From: Acidimicrobiia bacterium
GTDB taxonomy: Bacteria; Actinomycetota; Acidimicrobiia; Spongiisociales; UBA5794
NCBI GenBank assembly: GCA_029934555.1
Contig: JAOZMA010000045.1
Coordinates: 1-11,790 of the forward strand
Reading direction: 5' to 3'
Length of the DNA: 11,790 nt
A model generated the notes under the pieces. It ran no database searches and was not told where the DNA came from. It worked only from the letters and a program-made list of their open reading frames with translations. The translations under genes and the position numbers were made by a program. Every line of letters begins with the position of its first letter. The stretch's first letter is position 1. Positions 5,613 to 11,790 of the stretch are shown here, in pieces.

Positions 5613-7067
5613 ATGCCCACCGACCCCTTCCTCGTCCCCGACCCCAGCCCGGAGCGCCGCGTCTTCGTGAACCGGACGCTGAACATGCGCTCGATCAAGG
5701 CGATCGGGTACGACATGGACTACACGCTGACGCAGTACCACGCCGAGGCTTGGGAAGAGTGCGCGTTCGGCCACGCCAGGGATCGGCTGGCCGCATTGGG
5801 GTGGCAGGTCGAATCGCTCGAGTTCGACGCATCGATGGTGAGTCGGGGCCTCGTCATGGATCTCGAACTCGGGAATCTTCTCAAGGCGACCCGATTCGGG
5901 TGGGTGATCCGGGCGATGCACGGCATACGGTTCCTCGACTACCGCGACCTTCGACGCGCCTACTCGGGGATACTCGTCGATCTTGCCGAGGATCGATATG
6001 TGTTCCTGAACACGCTCTTCTCGCTCTCGGAGGCGAGCCTCTTCGCCCAGTGCGTCGAGCTTCTCGATGCAGGGAAGCTCCCGAGGGGTCTTGGCTATGG
6101 GGAGCTGTTCGCTGCGGTGAGGGCGGCAATCGATGGAGCGCATCGGGACGGTCTCCTCAAGGCGGATGTGCTCGCTGATCCCGAGCGATTCATCAATCTC
6201 GACAGCGACATCGTCGACAGTCTTCTCGACCAGAAGCACGCAGGGAAGCGGATGATGCTGATCACGAACTCGGAGTGGAGCTTTGCCAACGAGATCATGA
6301 CCTACACGTTCGATCGGTACATGCCCGAGGGTCAGACCTGGCGTGACCTCTTCGGTACGGTGATCGTGTCCGCTGCGAAACCCGGCTTCTTCACCTCGTC
6401 GAATCCGCTCTACAAGGTCGTCGACGAGGAGAGCGGTCTCCTCCAACCGCATCACGGGTCGATCGAGCACGGTGACGTCTTCTACGGTGGCAACGCGCGG
6501 CTTGTCGAGGAGTACCTCGGCCTGTCGGGCGACGAGATTCTCTATGTCGGAGATCATCTCTTTGGAGACGTTCACTTTTCCAAAGCGCTCCTCCGATGGA
6601 GAACAGCGCTCATCTTGCAGGAGCTCGAATCCGAGTCGCGAGCGCTCTCCGAGTTCCTTCCCACCCAGCAGCGCCTCGAAGAGTTGATGGCGAAGAAGGA
6701 GCAATTCGAAGCGAAGTTGAGTGCTCTGCGACTTGCCGCCCTGCGTGCCCGCGATGGATACGCGGAGCCGATGTTCGAAGTGAGCGACGGGGAGACCGCG
6801 ATCGTCGAGACGAGGAACGAGATCCTGGCACTCGACGACGTGATCGCCCCGCTTGCGATCGAGGCCGGGCGCCTCCGCAATGAGGCCTGGGGGCTCATGA
6901 TGCGGGCCGGTGCAGACAAGAGTCTGCTCGCGAGGCAGGTTGAGAGGTACGCCGACATCTACACATCACGGGTCTCGAACCTGTTGTACCCCGGCCCGTA
7001 CGCGATGTTCAGGATCGGACGATTGGATCTTCCTCACGACCCGCATCCGCAGCACGAGTCGAGCTGA
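5613..7067 (+). CDS. HAD-IG family 5'-nucleotidase (cytosolic purine 5'-nucleotidase-like)
   Basis: 484-residue HAD-superfamily hydrolase of the cN-II-like (HAD-IG) group, which dephosphorylates nucleoside 5'-monophosphates; substrate preference here is not known. All four HAD motifs are visible: motif I GYDMDYTL with nucleophile Asp34 and acid/base Asp36, motif II LITNSEWSF (Thr218-Asn219-Ser220), motif III SAAKPGFF (Lys256), and motif IV YVGDHLFGD with Asp314 and Asp319, followed by the typical WRTALILQELE. A helical C-terminal region (about 350-480) includes a likely coiled coil (RLEELMAKKEQFEAKLSALR). The ATG at 5613 was chosen because it precedes the conserved core directly; the frame open from 5445 runs through heptamer repeats. 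No Shine-Dalgarno is seen, so the transcript may be leaderless. The gene is monocistronic, flanked by divergent and convergent neighbours, and its stop codon merges into a repeat array. Confidence 0.88.
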   Translation: MPTDPFLVPDPSPERRVFVNRTLNMRSIKAIGYDMDYTLTQYHAEAWEECAFGHARDRLAALGWQVESLEFDASMVSRGLVMDLELGNLLKATRFGWVIRAMHGIRFLDYRDLRRAYSGILVDLAEDRYVFLNTLFSLSEASLFAQCVELLDAGKLPRGLGYGELFAAVRAAIDGAHRDGLLKADVLADPERFINLDSDIVDSLLDQKHAGKRMMLITNSEWSFANEIMTYTFDRYMPEGQTWRDLFGTVIVSAAKPGFFTSSNPLYKVVDEESGLLQPHHGSIEHGDVFYGGNARLVEEYLGLSGDEILYVGDHLFGDVHFSKALLRWRTALILQELESESRALSEFLPTQQRLEELMAKKEQFEAKLSALRLAALRARDGYAEPMFEVSDGETAIVETRNEILALDDVIAPLAIEAGRLRNEAWGLMMRAGADKSLLARQVERYADIYTSRVSNLLYPGPYAMFRIGRLDLPHDPHPQHESS

Positions 7068-7129
7068 CAGCAAACAGCGGACAGCAAACAGACAACAGCG
7101 GACAGCCAACAGCGGACAGCAAACAGCCG
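7067..7129. repeat. Nine-unit heptamer array, ACAGCNN, starting at the nucleotidase stop codon
   Basis: Nine consecutive 7-bp units occur without a gap: ACAGCAA three times, ACAGCGG three times, and one each of ACAGACA, ACAGCCA and ACAGCCG. The last base of the nucleotidase TGA is the first base of the array. The AGC core and 7-bp period match the array at 5504-5534. The period is not a multiple of three, fitting its restriction to non-coding DNA. Confidence 0.8.
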
Positions 7130-7201
7130 GACCCGACTGCAAGTCGAAACCTAGCCGGGGCCCTGTCCCCGTCTGGCTGTTGGCTGTTGGCTGTCCGCTG
7201 T
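7095..7201. other. Large inverted repeat between convergent genes, possible bidirectional terminator
   Basis: Bases 7095-7113 are perfectly complementary to 7183-7201 (19 bp), and pairing continues imperfectly to about 7129/7174. The intervening core holds two small hairpins: CGACT-GCA-AGTCG (7134-7146) and CGGGG-CCCTGT-CCCCG (7156-7171). The nucleotidase (+) and the CxxC mini-protein gene (-) converge here, so RNA from either side would fold into a long stem. There is no T-run typical of intrinsic terminators, so a terminator role is inferred from position and structure. Confidence 0.5.
7174..7201. repeat. Inverted four-unit heptamer array
   Basis: Three TGGCTGT units and one CCGCTGT; on the minus strand these read ACAGCGG, ACAGCCA, ACAGCCA, ACAGCCA. 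It begins three bases after the TAG of the minus-strand mini-protein gene. This mirrors the nine-unit array that follows the nucleotidase stop, so both arrays read ACAGCNN outward from a stop codon on their own strand. Confidence 0.75.
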
Positions 7202-7204
7202 CTG

Positions 7205-7381
7205 CTACTCGTCCTCCAGATCTGCTTCTTCTACCACGATGTCGAAGCGGTCCACGCAGTCGGCACATCGGTACGGAACGACGTCTCCCGGCATCGGTGG
7301 GTAATCGGGTGAGAATCTGACCAACAGGTAGGCAGTACCGCCGCATTCGACACACACGATCGATTCCGCGAGAGGACTCAT
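7205..7381 (-). CDS. 58-residue CxxC zinc-ribbon-like protein
   Basis: Small soluble protein with two CxxC pairs, Cys10/Cys13 (CVEC) and Cys39/Cys42 (CADC), spaced 25 residues apart, as expected of a zinc ribbon or rubredoxin-like knuckle. The rest includes AYLLVRFSPDYPPMPGDVVP and an acidic tail ending EEADLEDE. A strong Shine-Dalgarno (AAGGAGATTCG before ATG 7381) and only 10 bases between the uspA stop and this ATG point to one uspA operon. I do not recognise a named family. Metal binding is inferred from the cysteines; the acidic tail could mediate protein contacts. Some short zinc-ribbon proteins take part in transcription or redox response, but nothing here decides that. Confidence 0.75.
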   Translation of the reverse strand: MSPLAESIVCVECGGTAYLLVRFSPDYPPMPGDVVPYRCADCVDRFDIVVEEADLEDE

Positions 7382-7391
7382 CGAATCTCCT

Positions 7392-7838
7392 TCACTTGAC
7401 CGTGATGACAGTGCAGTCCGCGGTGTGAGCGACCTTGTGGGTCACGCTCCCGAGGAACAGTCCGGAGAAGTCTCCGAGACCGCGACGGCCCATGACGACA
7501 ACATCGGCCCCGGTCGCGTTCGCCGTCTCGCAGATCGTTTGCGCGGGCGAACCGAGTTCCACAGTCGTGGACACCTTCGCGACACCGAGTTGACGGGCCC
7601 GCTCGGCCGCGCTCTCAACGATCTTCTCACCGGCCGTTTGGAGAACCGACCTGGATTCCGCATAGAGCCCCTCGAGTTCGGCATACGCACCGAGGGCGAG
7701 AGGAACGGTCGACGCGTAAGACACGACGTTCAAGATGGTGAGATCGGCTTCGTACTTGGTCGCGAGATCCGCAGCGAACTCAACAGCGCGGTCGCCATGG
7801 CTGGAGCCATCGACTGCTACCAGGATGTGAGACACCAT
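7392..7838 (-). CDS. uspA: Universal stress protein UspA family, ATP-binding type
   Basis: 148 residues, a single Usp domain of normal length. It begins HILVAVDGSSHGDRAVEFA with Asp10 at the end of the first strand, as in ATP-binding Usps. It ends with VVVMGRRGLGDFSGLFLGSV, giving the full ATP-binding signature G-x2-G-x9-G-S (Gly117, Gly120, Gly130, Ser131), and a final strand CTVITVK. Such proteins are cytoplasmic dimers that bind ATP and are usually induced by starvation, hypoxia or other stress; the specific role here is unknown. The ATG at 7838 follows AAGGAGG with a 6-base spacer. It is divergent from the glycine riboswitch-gcvP unit and shares about 80 bases of intergenic DNA with it. 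The CxxC mini-protein gene follows directly. Confidence 0.92.
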   Translation of the reverse strand: MVSHILVAVDGSSHGDRAVEFAADLATKYEADLTILNVVSYASTVPLALGAYAELEGLYAESRSVLQTAGEKIVESAAERARQLGVAKVSTTVELGSPAQTICETANATGADVVVMGRRGLGDFSGLFLGSVTHKVAHTADCTVITVK

Positions 7839-7916
7839 TCGACACCTCCTTCACCCCCAGTCTCGCGCGTTGGAACGGATCCGACTAGGGCATCTCGGAA
7901 GGGAGATCGGGCAATC

Positions 7917-7925
7917 TGGTACGAT
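7917..7925 (+). promoter_or_regulatory. Extended -10 promoter for the riboswitch-gcvP transcript
   Basis: TGGTACGAT is a TGn extension followed by TACGAT, a good -10 match. Transcription would start near 7932, a few bases before the first riboswitch stem at 7941. No -35 box is visible at the right distance. Instead, a dyad ATCTC-N6-GAGAT (7892-7907) lies just upstream and might bind a regulator. Confidence 0.5.
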
Positions 7926-7940
7926 CGTGGCGCCATCGAC

Positions 7941-8103
7941 CCTCGTGGGAGAGCGACGCAGGTCGCGCCGAAGGAGCAACCACCCCGGCAATCTCGCAGG
8001 CACCCGGACCGCGGGGCGAGGCGCATCTGGAGAGCAGGGCTGTGGCCCTCACCGAAGGGGAAAGCCGCTGAGGCGGTGAATCTCTCAGGTCATCCGACAG
8101 ATG
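7941..8103 (+). promoter_or_regulatory. Tandem glycine riboswitch (two aptamers)
   Basis: Two adjacent glycine aptamers lie immediately upstream of gcvP. Aptamer 1 (7941-8021) has P1 CCTCG/CGAGG, the GGGAGAG strand at 7947, GCCGAAGGAGCAA at 7967-7979, CTCGCAGGCA at 7993-8002 and GGACCG at 8006. Aptamer 2 (8024-8103) has a perfect P1 CATCTG/CAGATG, GGAGAG at 8029, CACCGAAGGGGAAA from 8049, TCTCTCAGGT from 8081 and GACAGATGGGG from 8096. Only two bases link them. The class senses glycine and usually switches on glycine-cleavage genes when glycine is abundant. Aptamer 1 departs from the common CTCTCAGG with CTCGCAGG, creating one A-G mismatch opposite GAGAG. No terminator with a T-run follows, so control may act on translation. 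Confidence 0.93.
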
Positions 8104-8128
8104 GGGCGAACGCACCGACGCGTCCCAA

Positions 8129-8136
8129 CTGAGGAG
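8129..8136 (+). promoter_or_regulatory. gcvP Shine-Dalgarno, fixes the start and may be masked by the riboswitch
   Basis: CTGAGGAG with GAGGAG six bases before ATG 8143 shows that gcvP starts there and not at the in-frame ATG 8101, which lies inside the P1 stem of aptamer 2. CTGAGG (8129-8134) is complementary to TCTCAG (8083-8088) of aptamer 2, six pairs with one G-U, offering a way to hide the site when glycine is absent. Confidence 0.65.
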
Positions 8137-8142
8137 CAGCCG

Positions 8143-11061
8143 ATGACAGACACACCATTCCCGGATCTCGGACCGACCGGCGACTTCCTCTCACGCCACA
8201 TCGGCCCGTCGAACGCGGACACCGCGGACATGTTGACCACCGTAGGTGCCACCTCGATGGAGGATCTGATCGATCGTGCCGTCCCTGCCCAGATCAGGAC
8301 CGAGCGTGACCATGACCTCCCGGGCCCAATGTCTGAGACCGATGCGATCGCTCGCCTCCGCGCTCTCGCGGACCGGAACGAGCCGTACACGTCCCTCATC
8401 GGCATGGGCTATACCGGAACGATCTTGCCTGCGGTTATCCAACGCAACGTGCTCGAGAACGCCGGCTGGTACACGGCCTACACGCCGTACCAACCCGAGA
8501 TCTCGCAGGGACGGCTCGAGGCCTTGCTGAACTTCCAGACGATGGTGTCGGATCTGACCGGCATGGACATGTCGAACTCTTCGCTCCTCGACGAGGGGAC
8601 GGCTGCGGCCGAGGCGATGGCGATGTTCAAACGTGTGAACCGACGCTCGGGTCCGGTCTTCTTCGTTGATGAGGCCGCACACCCACAGACGGTCGAAGTC
8701 ATCAAGACGCGGGCCCTTCCTCTGGGCCTCGAGGTTGTTGTCGGCGATGCCCACGGTGACCTCCCGGATGGCACATTCGGCGTGCTCATCCAGTACCCGG
8801 GGACTCATGGAACGATCCGTGACCACGCCGATGCGGTCCAACGGATTCACGCCGCCGGAGCGCTCGTTGTGTTCGCCGTCGATCTGTTGGCGATGACGCT
8901 GATCACCCCGCCCGGCGAGTTCGGTGCCGACGCCGTGGTCGGCAGTTCGCAGCGATTCGGCGTCCCCATGATGTTCGGAGGACCACACGCAGCGTTCATG
9001 GCGACCCGCGAGGAGTACAAACGGCAACTTCCCGGGCGCATGGTCGGCGTCTCGAAAGACGCAGACGGGCGCATCGCGTTGCGTCTCGCGCTCCAGACAC
9101 GTGAACAACACATCCGGCGCGAGAAGGCGACGTCGAACATCTGCACGGCACAGGTATTGCTCGCCGTCATGGCGGGTATGTACGGCGTCTACCACGGTCC
9201 GGACGGCCTCGTTCGAATCGCTACCCGTATCCACAGACTCGCCAACGCTCTTACCGCCGGGCTTCGGGCCGGCGGCATGACGGTCCTCAACGACTCCTGG
9301 TTCGACACGATCACGGTTGAGGTTGCCAACGCAGAAGAGACGCTTTCAAGGGCGCGGCACCGCAGGATCAACTTGCGAGCCGTTGATGCCACAACGGTCG
9401 GCGTGACACTGGATGAAACGATCACGATCGCTTATGTCGATGCCCTCTTCGAGGTGTTCGGCGTGGAGGCTGTCGCCGATGCGCTCGTCGACACTGCTCC
9501 GTCGGGGATCCCTGGAGCGTTGGAGCGCACGACGGACTTCATGACCCACGACGTGTTCCACATCTATCGGTCCGAGACCGAGATGATGCGGTACCTCAGA
9601 CGACTCCAGGATCGCGACATCGCCCTCGATCGGTCGATGATCTCCCTCGGCTCATGCACGATGAAACTGAACGCGGCGACGGAGATGGCCGCCGTGACGT
9701 GGCCTGAGTTCTCCGACATCCACCCGTTCGTCCCTCTTGACCAGGCAGCCGGCTACCTCGAGTTGATCGCCGACATGGAGCGATGGCTTGCGGACCTGAC
9801 CGGCTATGAGGCCGTATCGGTGCAGCCCAATTCGGGCGCTCAAGGGGAGTTCGCCGGTCTTCTTGCGATCAGGGCCTATCACGAGTCCCGCGGTGAGGGG
9901 CACCGCGATGTGTGTCTTATCCCGGCATCCGCTCACGGAACGAACCCCGCCTCGGCATCGATGGCGGGGATGCGGGTCGTCGTCGTGAAGACAAGCGACG
10001 ATGGAAGCATCGATGTGGACGATCTGCGGGCGAAGGCAACCCAACATGCCGACGCACTCGCCGCCATCATGGTCACCTACCCATCGACGCACGGCGTCTT
10101 CGAGGACTCGATCGTCGAAGTCTGCGACATCGTCCATCAGTACGGCGGACAGGTCTATCTCGACGGTGCAAACCTCAACGCGATGGTCGGGATCGCCGAA
10201 CCCGGCGGCTTCGGCAGCGACGTCTCCCACCTCAATCTCCACAAGACGTTCGCGATCCCGCACGGCGGCGGAGGCCCCGGTGTCGGCCCGATCGCGGTGA
10301 AGGCACATCTCGCTCCGTTCCTCCCGGGGCATCCGCTCATCCCGGACATGCCGGGACATGAGGACGGTATCGGTGCTGTTGCGTCCGCTCCGTGGGGTTC
10401 GGCCGGCGTGCTCGCGATCTCCTGGGCCTACATCGCGATGATGGGGGACTCGGGTCTTCGCTCAGCTACCGAGATGGCGATCCTCAGCGCCAACTACGTT
10501 GCCGCCCGCCTCGCCCCCTTCTACCCGGTGCTGTACACAGGCAACGACGGGTTCGTCGCTCACGAATGCATCATTGACATTCGTGGCATCCAGCACGACA
10601 CGGGCGTTACGAACGAGGATGTGGCGAAGCGTCTCATCGACTATGGCTTCCACGCCCCGACGATGTCGTTCCCCGTTGCCGGGACGCTGATGATCGAACC
10701 GACCGAGTCTGAATCGAGATTCGAACTCGATCGCTTCTGTGACGCAATGATCGCCATCAAGGGCGAGGTCGACGCCGTCGCATCTGGCTCGGTTGAGATT
10801 GAGGAGAGCGCGTTGCGGCGTGCTCCTCATCCGGCCGAGGATCTTCTCGTTGATGAGTGGGATCGTCCATACGAACGTGAGACTGCCGCCTACCCGGTGG
10901 ATGGCTTGCGCAGGAACAAGTACTGGGTGCCGGTGAGTCGGATCGACAACGCGTTCGGCGACCGTCACGTCGTCTGTGCCTGCCCCCCGATGGAGGCATA
11001 CGAGATGGGGACCGAGGGCGGTTTCGAGATGGTGCAGAATCAGGTATTCACCGATGAGTGA
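8143..11061 (+). CDS. gcvP: Glycine dehydrogenase (decarboxylating), glycine cleavage system P-protein
   Basis: 972-residue single-chain P-protein, close to the usual length of about 950-970. It is a PLP enzyme that decarboxylates glycine and passes the aminomethyl group to the lipoyl arm of GcvH. The N-terminal half shows FLSRHIGPS, IGMGYTGTILPAVIQRNVLE, WYTAYTPYQPEISQGRLEAL and SSLLDEGTAAAEAM. The C-terminal half holds the active site: SLGSCTMKLNAATEM, QPNSGAQGEFAGLLAI, PASAHGTNPASASMAGM and HLNLHKTFAIPHGGGGPGVG, with PLP lysine Lys701. No frameshift or key loss is seen. Transcription is probably driven from the extended -10 at 7917-7925 and controlled by the tandem glycine riboswitch in the leader. 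gcvT and gcvH are not adjacent, so the remaining subunits must be encoded elsewhere. The stop overlaps the next gene by 8 bases. Confidence 0.97.
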   Translation: MTDTPFPDLGPTGDFLSRHIGPSNADTADMLTTVGATSMEDLIDRAVPAQIRTERDHDLPGPMSETDAIARLRALADRNEPYTSLIGMGYTGTILPAVIQRNVLENAGWYTAYTPYQPEISQGRLEALLNFQTMVSDLTGMDMSNSSLLDEGTAAAEAMAMFKRVNRRSGPVFFVDEAAHPQTVEVIKTRALPLGLEVVVGDAHGDLPDGTFGVLIQYPGTHGTIRDHADAVQRIHAAGALVVFAVDLLAMTLITPPGEFGADAVVGSSQRFGVPMMFGGPHAAFMATREEYKRQLPGRMVGVSKDADGRIALRLALQTREQHIRREKATSNICTAQVLLAVMAGMYGVYHGPDGLVRIATRIHRLANALTAGLRAGGMTVLNDSWFDTITVEVANAEETLSRARHRRINLRAVDATTVGVTLDETITIAYVDALFEVFGVEAVADALVDTAPSGIPGALERTTDFMTHDVFHIYRSETEMMRYLRRLQDRDIALDRSMISLGSCTMKLNAATEMAAVTWPEFSDIHPFVPLDQAAGYLELIADMERWLADLTGYEAVSVQPNSGAQGEFAGLLAIRAYHESRGEGHRDVCLIPASAHGTNPASASMAGMRVVVVKTSDDGSIDVDDLRAKATQHADALAAIMVTYPSTHGVFEDSIVEVCDIVHQYGGQVYLDGANLNAMVGIAEPGGFGSDVSHLNLHKTFAIPHGGGGPGVGPIAVKAHLAPFLPGHPLIPDMPGHEDGIGAVASAPWGSAGVLAISWAYIAMMGDSGLRSATEMAILSANYVAARLAPFYPVLYTGNDGFVAHECIIDIRGIQHDTGVTNEDVAKRLIDYGFHAPTMSFPVAGTLMIEPTESESRFELDRFCDAMIAIKGEVDAVASGSVEIEESALRRAPHPAEDLLVDEWDRPYERETAAYPVDGLRRNKYWVPVSRIDNAFGDRHVVCACPPMEAYEMGTEGGFEMVQNQVFTDE

Positions 11062-11539
11062 TGACTTCTCGTTCCACCAGAAGCCCAAGGGGTTGTTCAA
11101 GTGGTTCCTGCAGGCACCGAAGTGGCTCTATCGGGCGCACCTCGGTTTCTTACTCGGGTCGCGGTTCCTGCTGCTCGAGCACATCGGACGCAAGTCGGGG
11201 AACCTGTATCAGACACCGCTGGAGGTTGCTCATCACGATCCGGAGCGCGACGAGTACATCGTGACGTCGGGGACCGGTGTGAAGGCAGACTGGTACCGGA
11301 ACATCCAGGCGAGTCCTGCGATCTCAATCTGGTTGGGGAATCATCAGTACCCGGTGGTGCAGCGCTTCCTCCCGACCGATGAGGCCGTCGAGGTCATGAA
11401 GGGTTACGAGCAGGAGCATCCCAAGGCAGCGGCGAAACTCGAGTCGATGATGGGGGTCTCCCACGATGAGACCCAGGAGTCGTGGATGGCGATGATGGAA
11501 ACGATCCCGATGATCGGGTTCACGCCCCAGCGACAATAG
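11054..11539 (+). CDS. Ddn/FDOR-B family deazaflavin (F420)-dependent oxidoreductase-like protein
   Basis: 161-residue protein of the nitroreductase-like, split-barrel family typified by mycobacterial Ddn. Seen in the sequence are FLLLEHIGRKSGNLYQTPL (GRKSG at 45-49, the cofactor-phosphate loop), EYIVTSGTGVKADWYRNI (SGTG at 72-75, WYRN at 80-83) and QASPAISIWLG. These enzymes use reduced F420 to reduce quinones or other small molecules; the substrate here is unknown. The N-terminus (FKWFLQAPKWLYRAHLGFLL) is amphipathic and could associate with membrane, as in Ddn. The ATG at 11054 lies inside gcvP and overlaps its stop by 8 bases (ATGAGTGA). Only a weak AGG precedes it, so translation is probably coupled to gcvP and thus under glycine control. 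The C-terminal 50 residues (YEQEHPKAAAKLESMMG) are helical. Confidence 0.82.
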   Translation: MSDDFSFHQKPKGLFKWFLQAPKWLYRAHLGFLLGSRFLLLEHIGRKSGNLYQTPLEVAHHDPERDEYIVTSGTGVKADWYRNIQASPAISIWLGNHQYPVVQRFLPTDEAVEVMKGYEQEHPKAAAKLESMMGVSHDETQESWMAMMETIPMIGFTPQRQ

Positions 11540-11790
11540 AGGCCTCGCTCTCCCCGATCATCACCCAACGGTTCCAGCGCCAGAAGATGACGGAGGCGAC
11601 GCCGAGCGCCAATCCGGCCACTACGTACATCGGTCCCCATCCCGCTGAGTCGATGATCGCTCCGAGGATCGGTCCACCGACGAGCGTCCCGACATCGAAT
11701 AGGGCCGTGAAGAACGACATGGCGGAACCGCGGTCGGTGTCCGGTGCACGGTCGACGAGGAGAGATGTGAGAATCGGGAAGATGAAGCCA
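11520..11790 (-). CDS. MFS transporter, C-terminal part (5' end outside the window)
   Basis: The frame is open from the right edge to a TGA at 11520-11522, covering 89 residues. It reads FIFPILTSLLVDRAPDTDRG, then SAMSFFTALFDVGTLVGGPI, then LGAIIDSAGWGPMYVVAGLA, with two or more membrane helices and a short tail ending SIVAGA. The RAP-(x)-RGSAMSxFTAxFDxGxxxGGPxxG pattern followed by GWxxMYxVAG is characteristic of helices 10-12 of major facilitator efflux-type permeases. The internal ATG at 11720 is not the true start because the homologous sequence continues upstream to the edge. Substrate unknown. It is convergent with the oxidoreductase gene, and the two coding ends overlap by 20 bases. 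Confidence 0.85.
   Translation of the reverse strand, partial: GFIFPILTSLLVDRAPDTDRGSAMSFFTALFDVGTLVGGPILGAIIDSAGWGPMYVVAGLALGVASVIFWRWNRWVMIGESEASIVAGA

Noticed and set aside
5559..6704. 381-codon minus-strand frame across the nucleotidase gene
   Set aside because: It is a shadow of the HAD nucleotidase, whose four catalytic motifs are intact on the plus strand, and it runs into the heptamer repeats.
7067..7201. CRISPR array or transposon ends
   Set aside because: The units are contiguous 7-mers without spacers, and there is no transposase or target-site duplication, so neither label fits.
8101..8142. In-frame upstream ATG for gcvP at 8101
   Set aside because: It lies in the 3' strand of the aptamer 2 P1 stem. 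The GAGGAG site before ATG 8143 and the conserved N-terminus favour the later start.
8191..9234. Long minus-strand frame inside gcvP (and another at 9652-10359)
   Set aside because: Both are antisense to conserved P-protein sequence and show no domain or ribosome site.

Overview
The window reads as chromosomal DNA of a high-GC Actinomycetota bacterium, most likely from the Acidimicrobiia or a related uncultured lineage. This rests on high-GC codon use, an actinobacterial-type Tad pilus cluster, a probable F420-dependent (Ddn-type) enzyme, an HAD-IG 5'-nucleotidase and tightly overlapping genes. The lineage is an inference; there is no rRNA or marker gene to confirm it.

Positions 1-5376 (minus strand) hold a nine-gene Tad/Flp pilus operon. 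Its order is: a small protein with a possible Sm-like barrel, CpaB/RcpC, TadZ/CpaE, the motor ATPase TadA, the platform proteins TadB and TadC, a 53-residue Flp pilin with a G|ATTVE prepilin site, a TadE minor pilin, and a second TadE/TadF-like protein cut by the window edge. Five of the junctions are identical 4-base ATGA overlaps and a sixth is a TGATG overlap, so translation is probably coupled throughout. No secretin or prepilin peptidase is in view.

Positions 5377-5612 form a divergent intergenic region with a weak minus-strand promoter candidate and two arrays of degenerate 7-bp repeats. Next comes an HAD-IG-type 5'-nucleotidase (5613-7067, +). Its stop codon runs straight into a nine-unit heptamer array, which faces an inverted copy. 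The 137-bp gap to the next, convergent gene is therefore almost entirely one large inverted repeat. On the minus strand lie uspA (ATP-binding universal stress protein) and a previously unlisted 58-residue protein with two CxxC pairs, probably one operon.

Positions 7839-11539 (+) hold an extended -10 promoter, a tandem glycine riboswitch, full-length gcvP (glycine decarboxylase P-protein) and an overlapping Ddn/FDOR-type oxidoreductase. The riboswitch presumably turns gcvP on when glycine is abundant. gcvT and gcvH are not adjacent. The window ends in the C-terminal part of an MFS transporter (minus strand), which overlaps the oxidoreductase tail to tail by 20 bp.

Most genes belong to known families. 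The least explained elements are the heptamer arrays around the nucleotidase, the Sm-like protein heading the pilus operon, and the CxxC mini-protein. I found no mobile element, CRISPR array, tRNA or rRNA, and no clear evidence of a wholly new multi-gene system.
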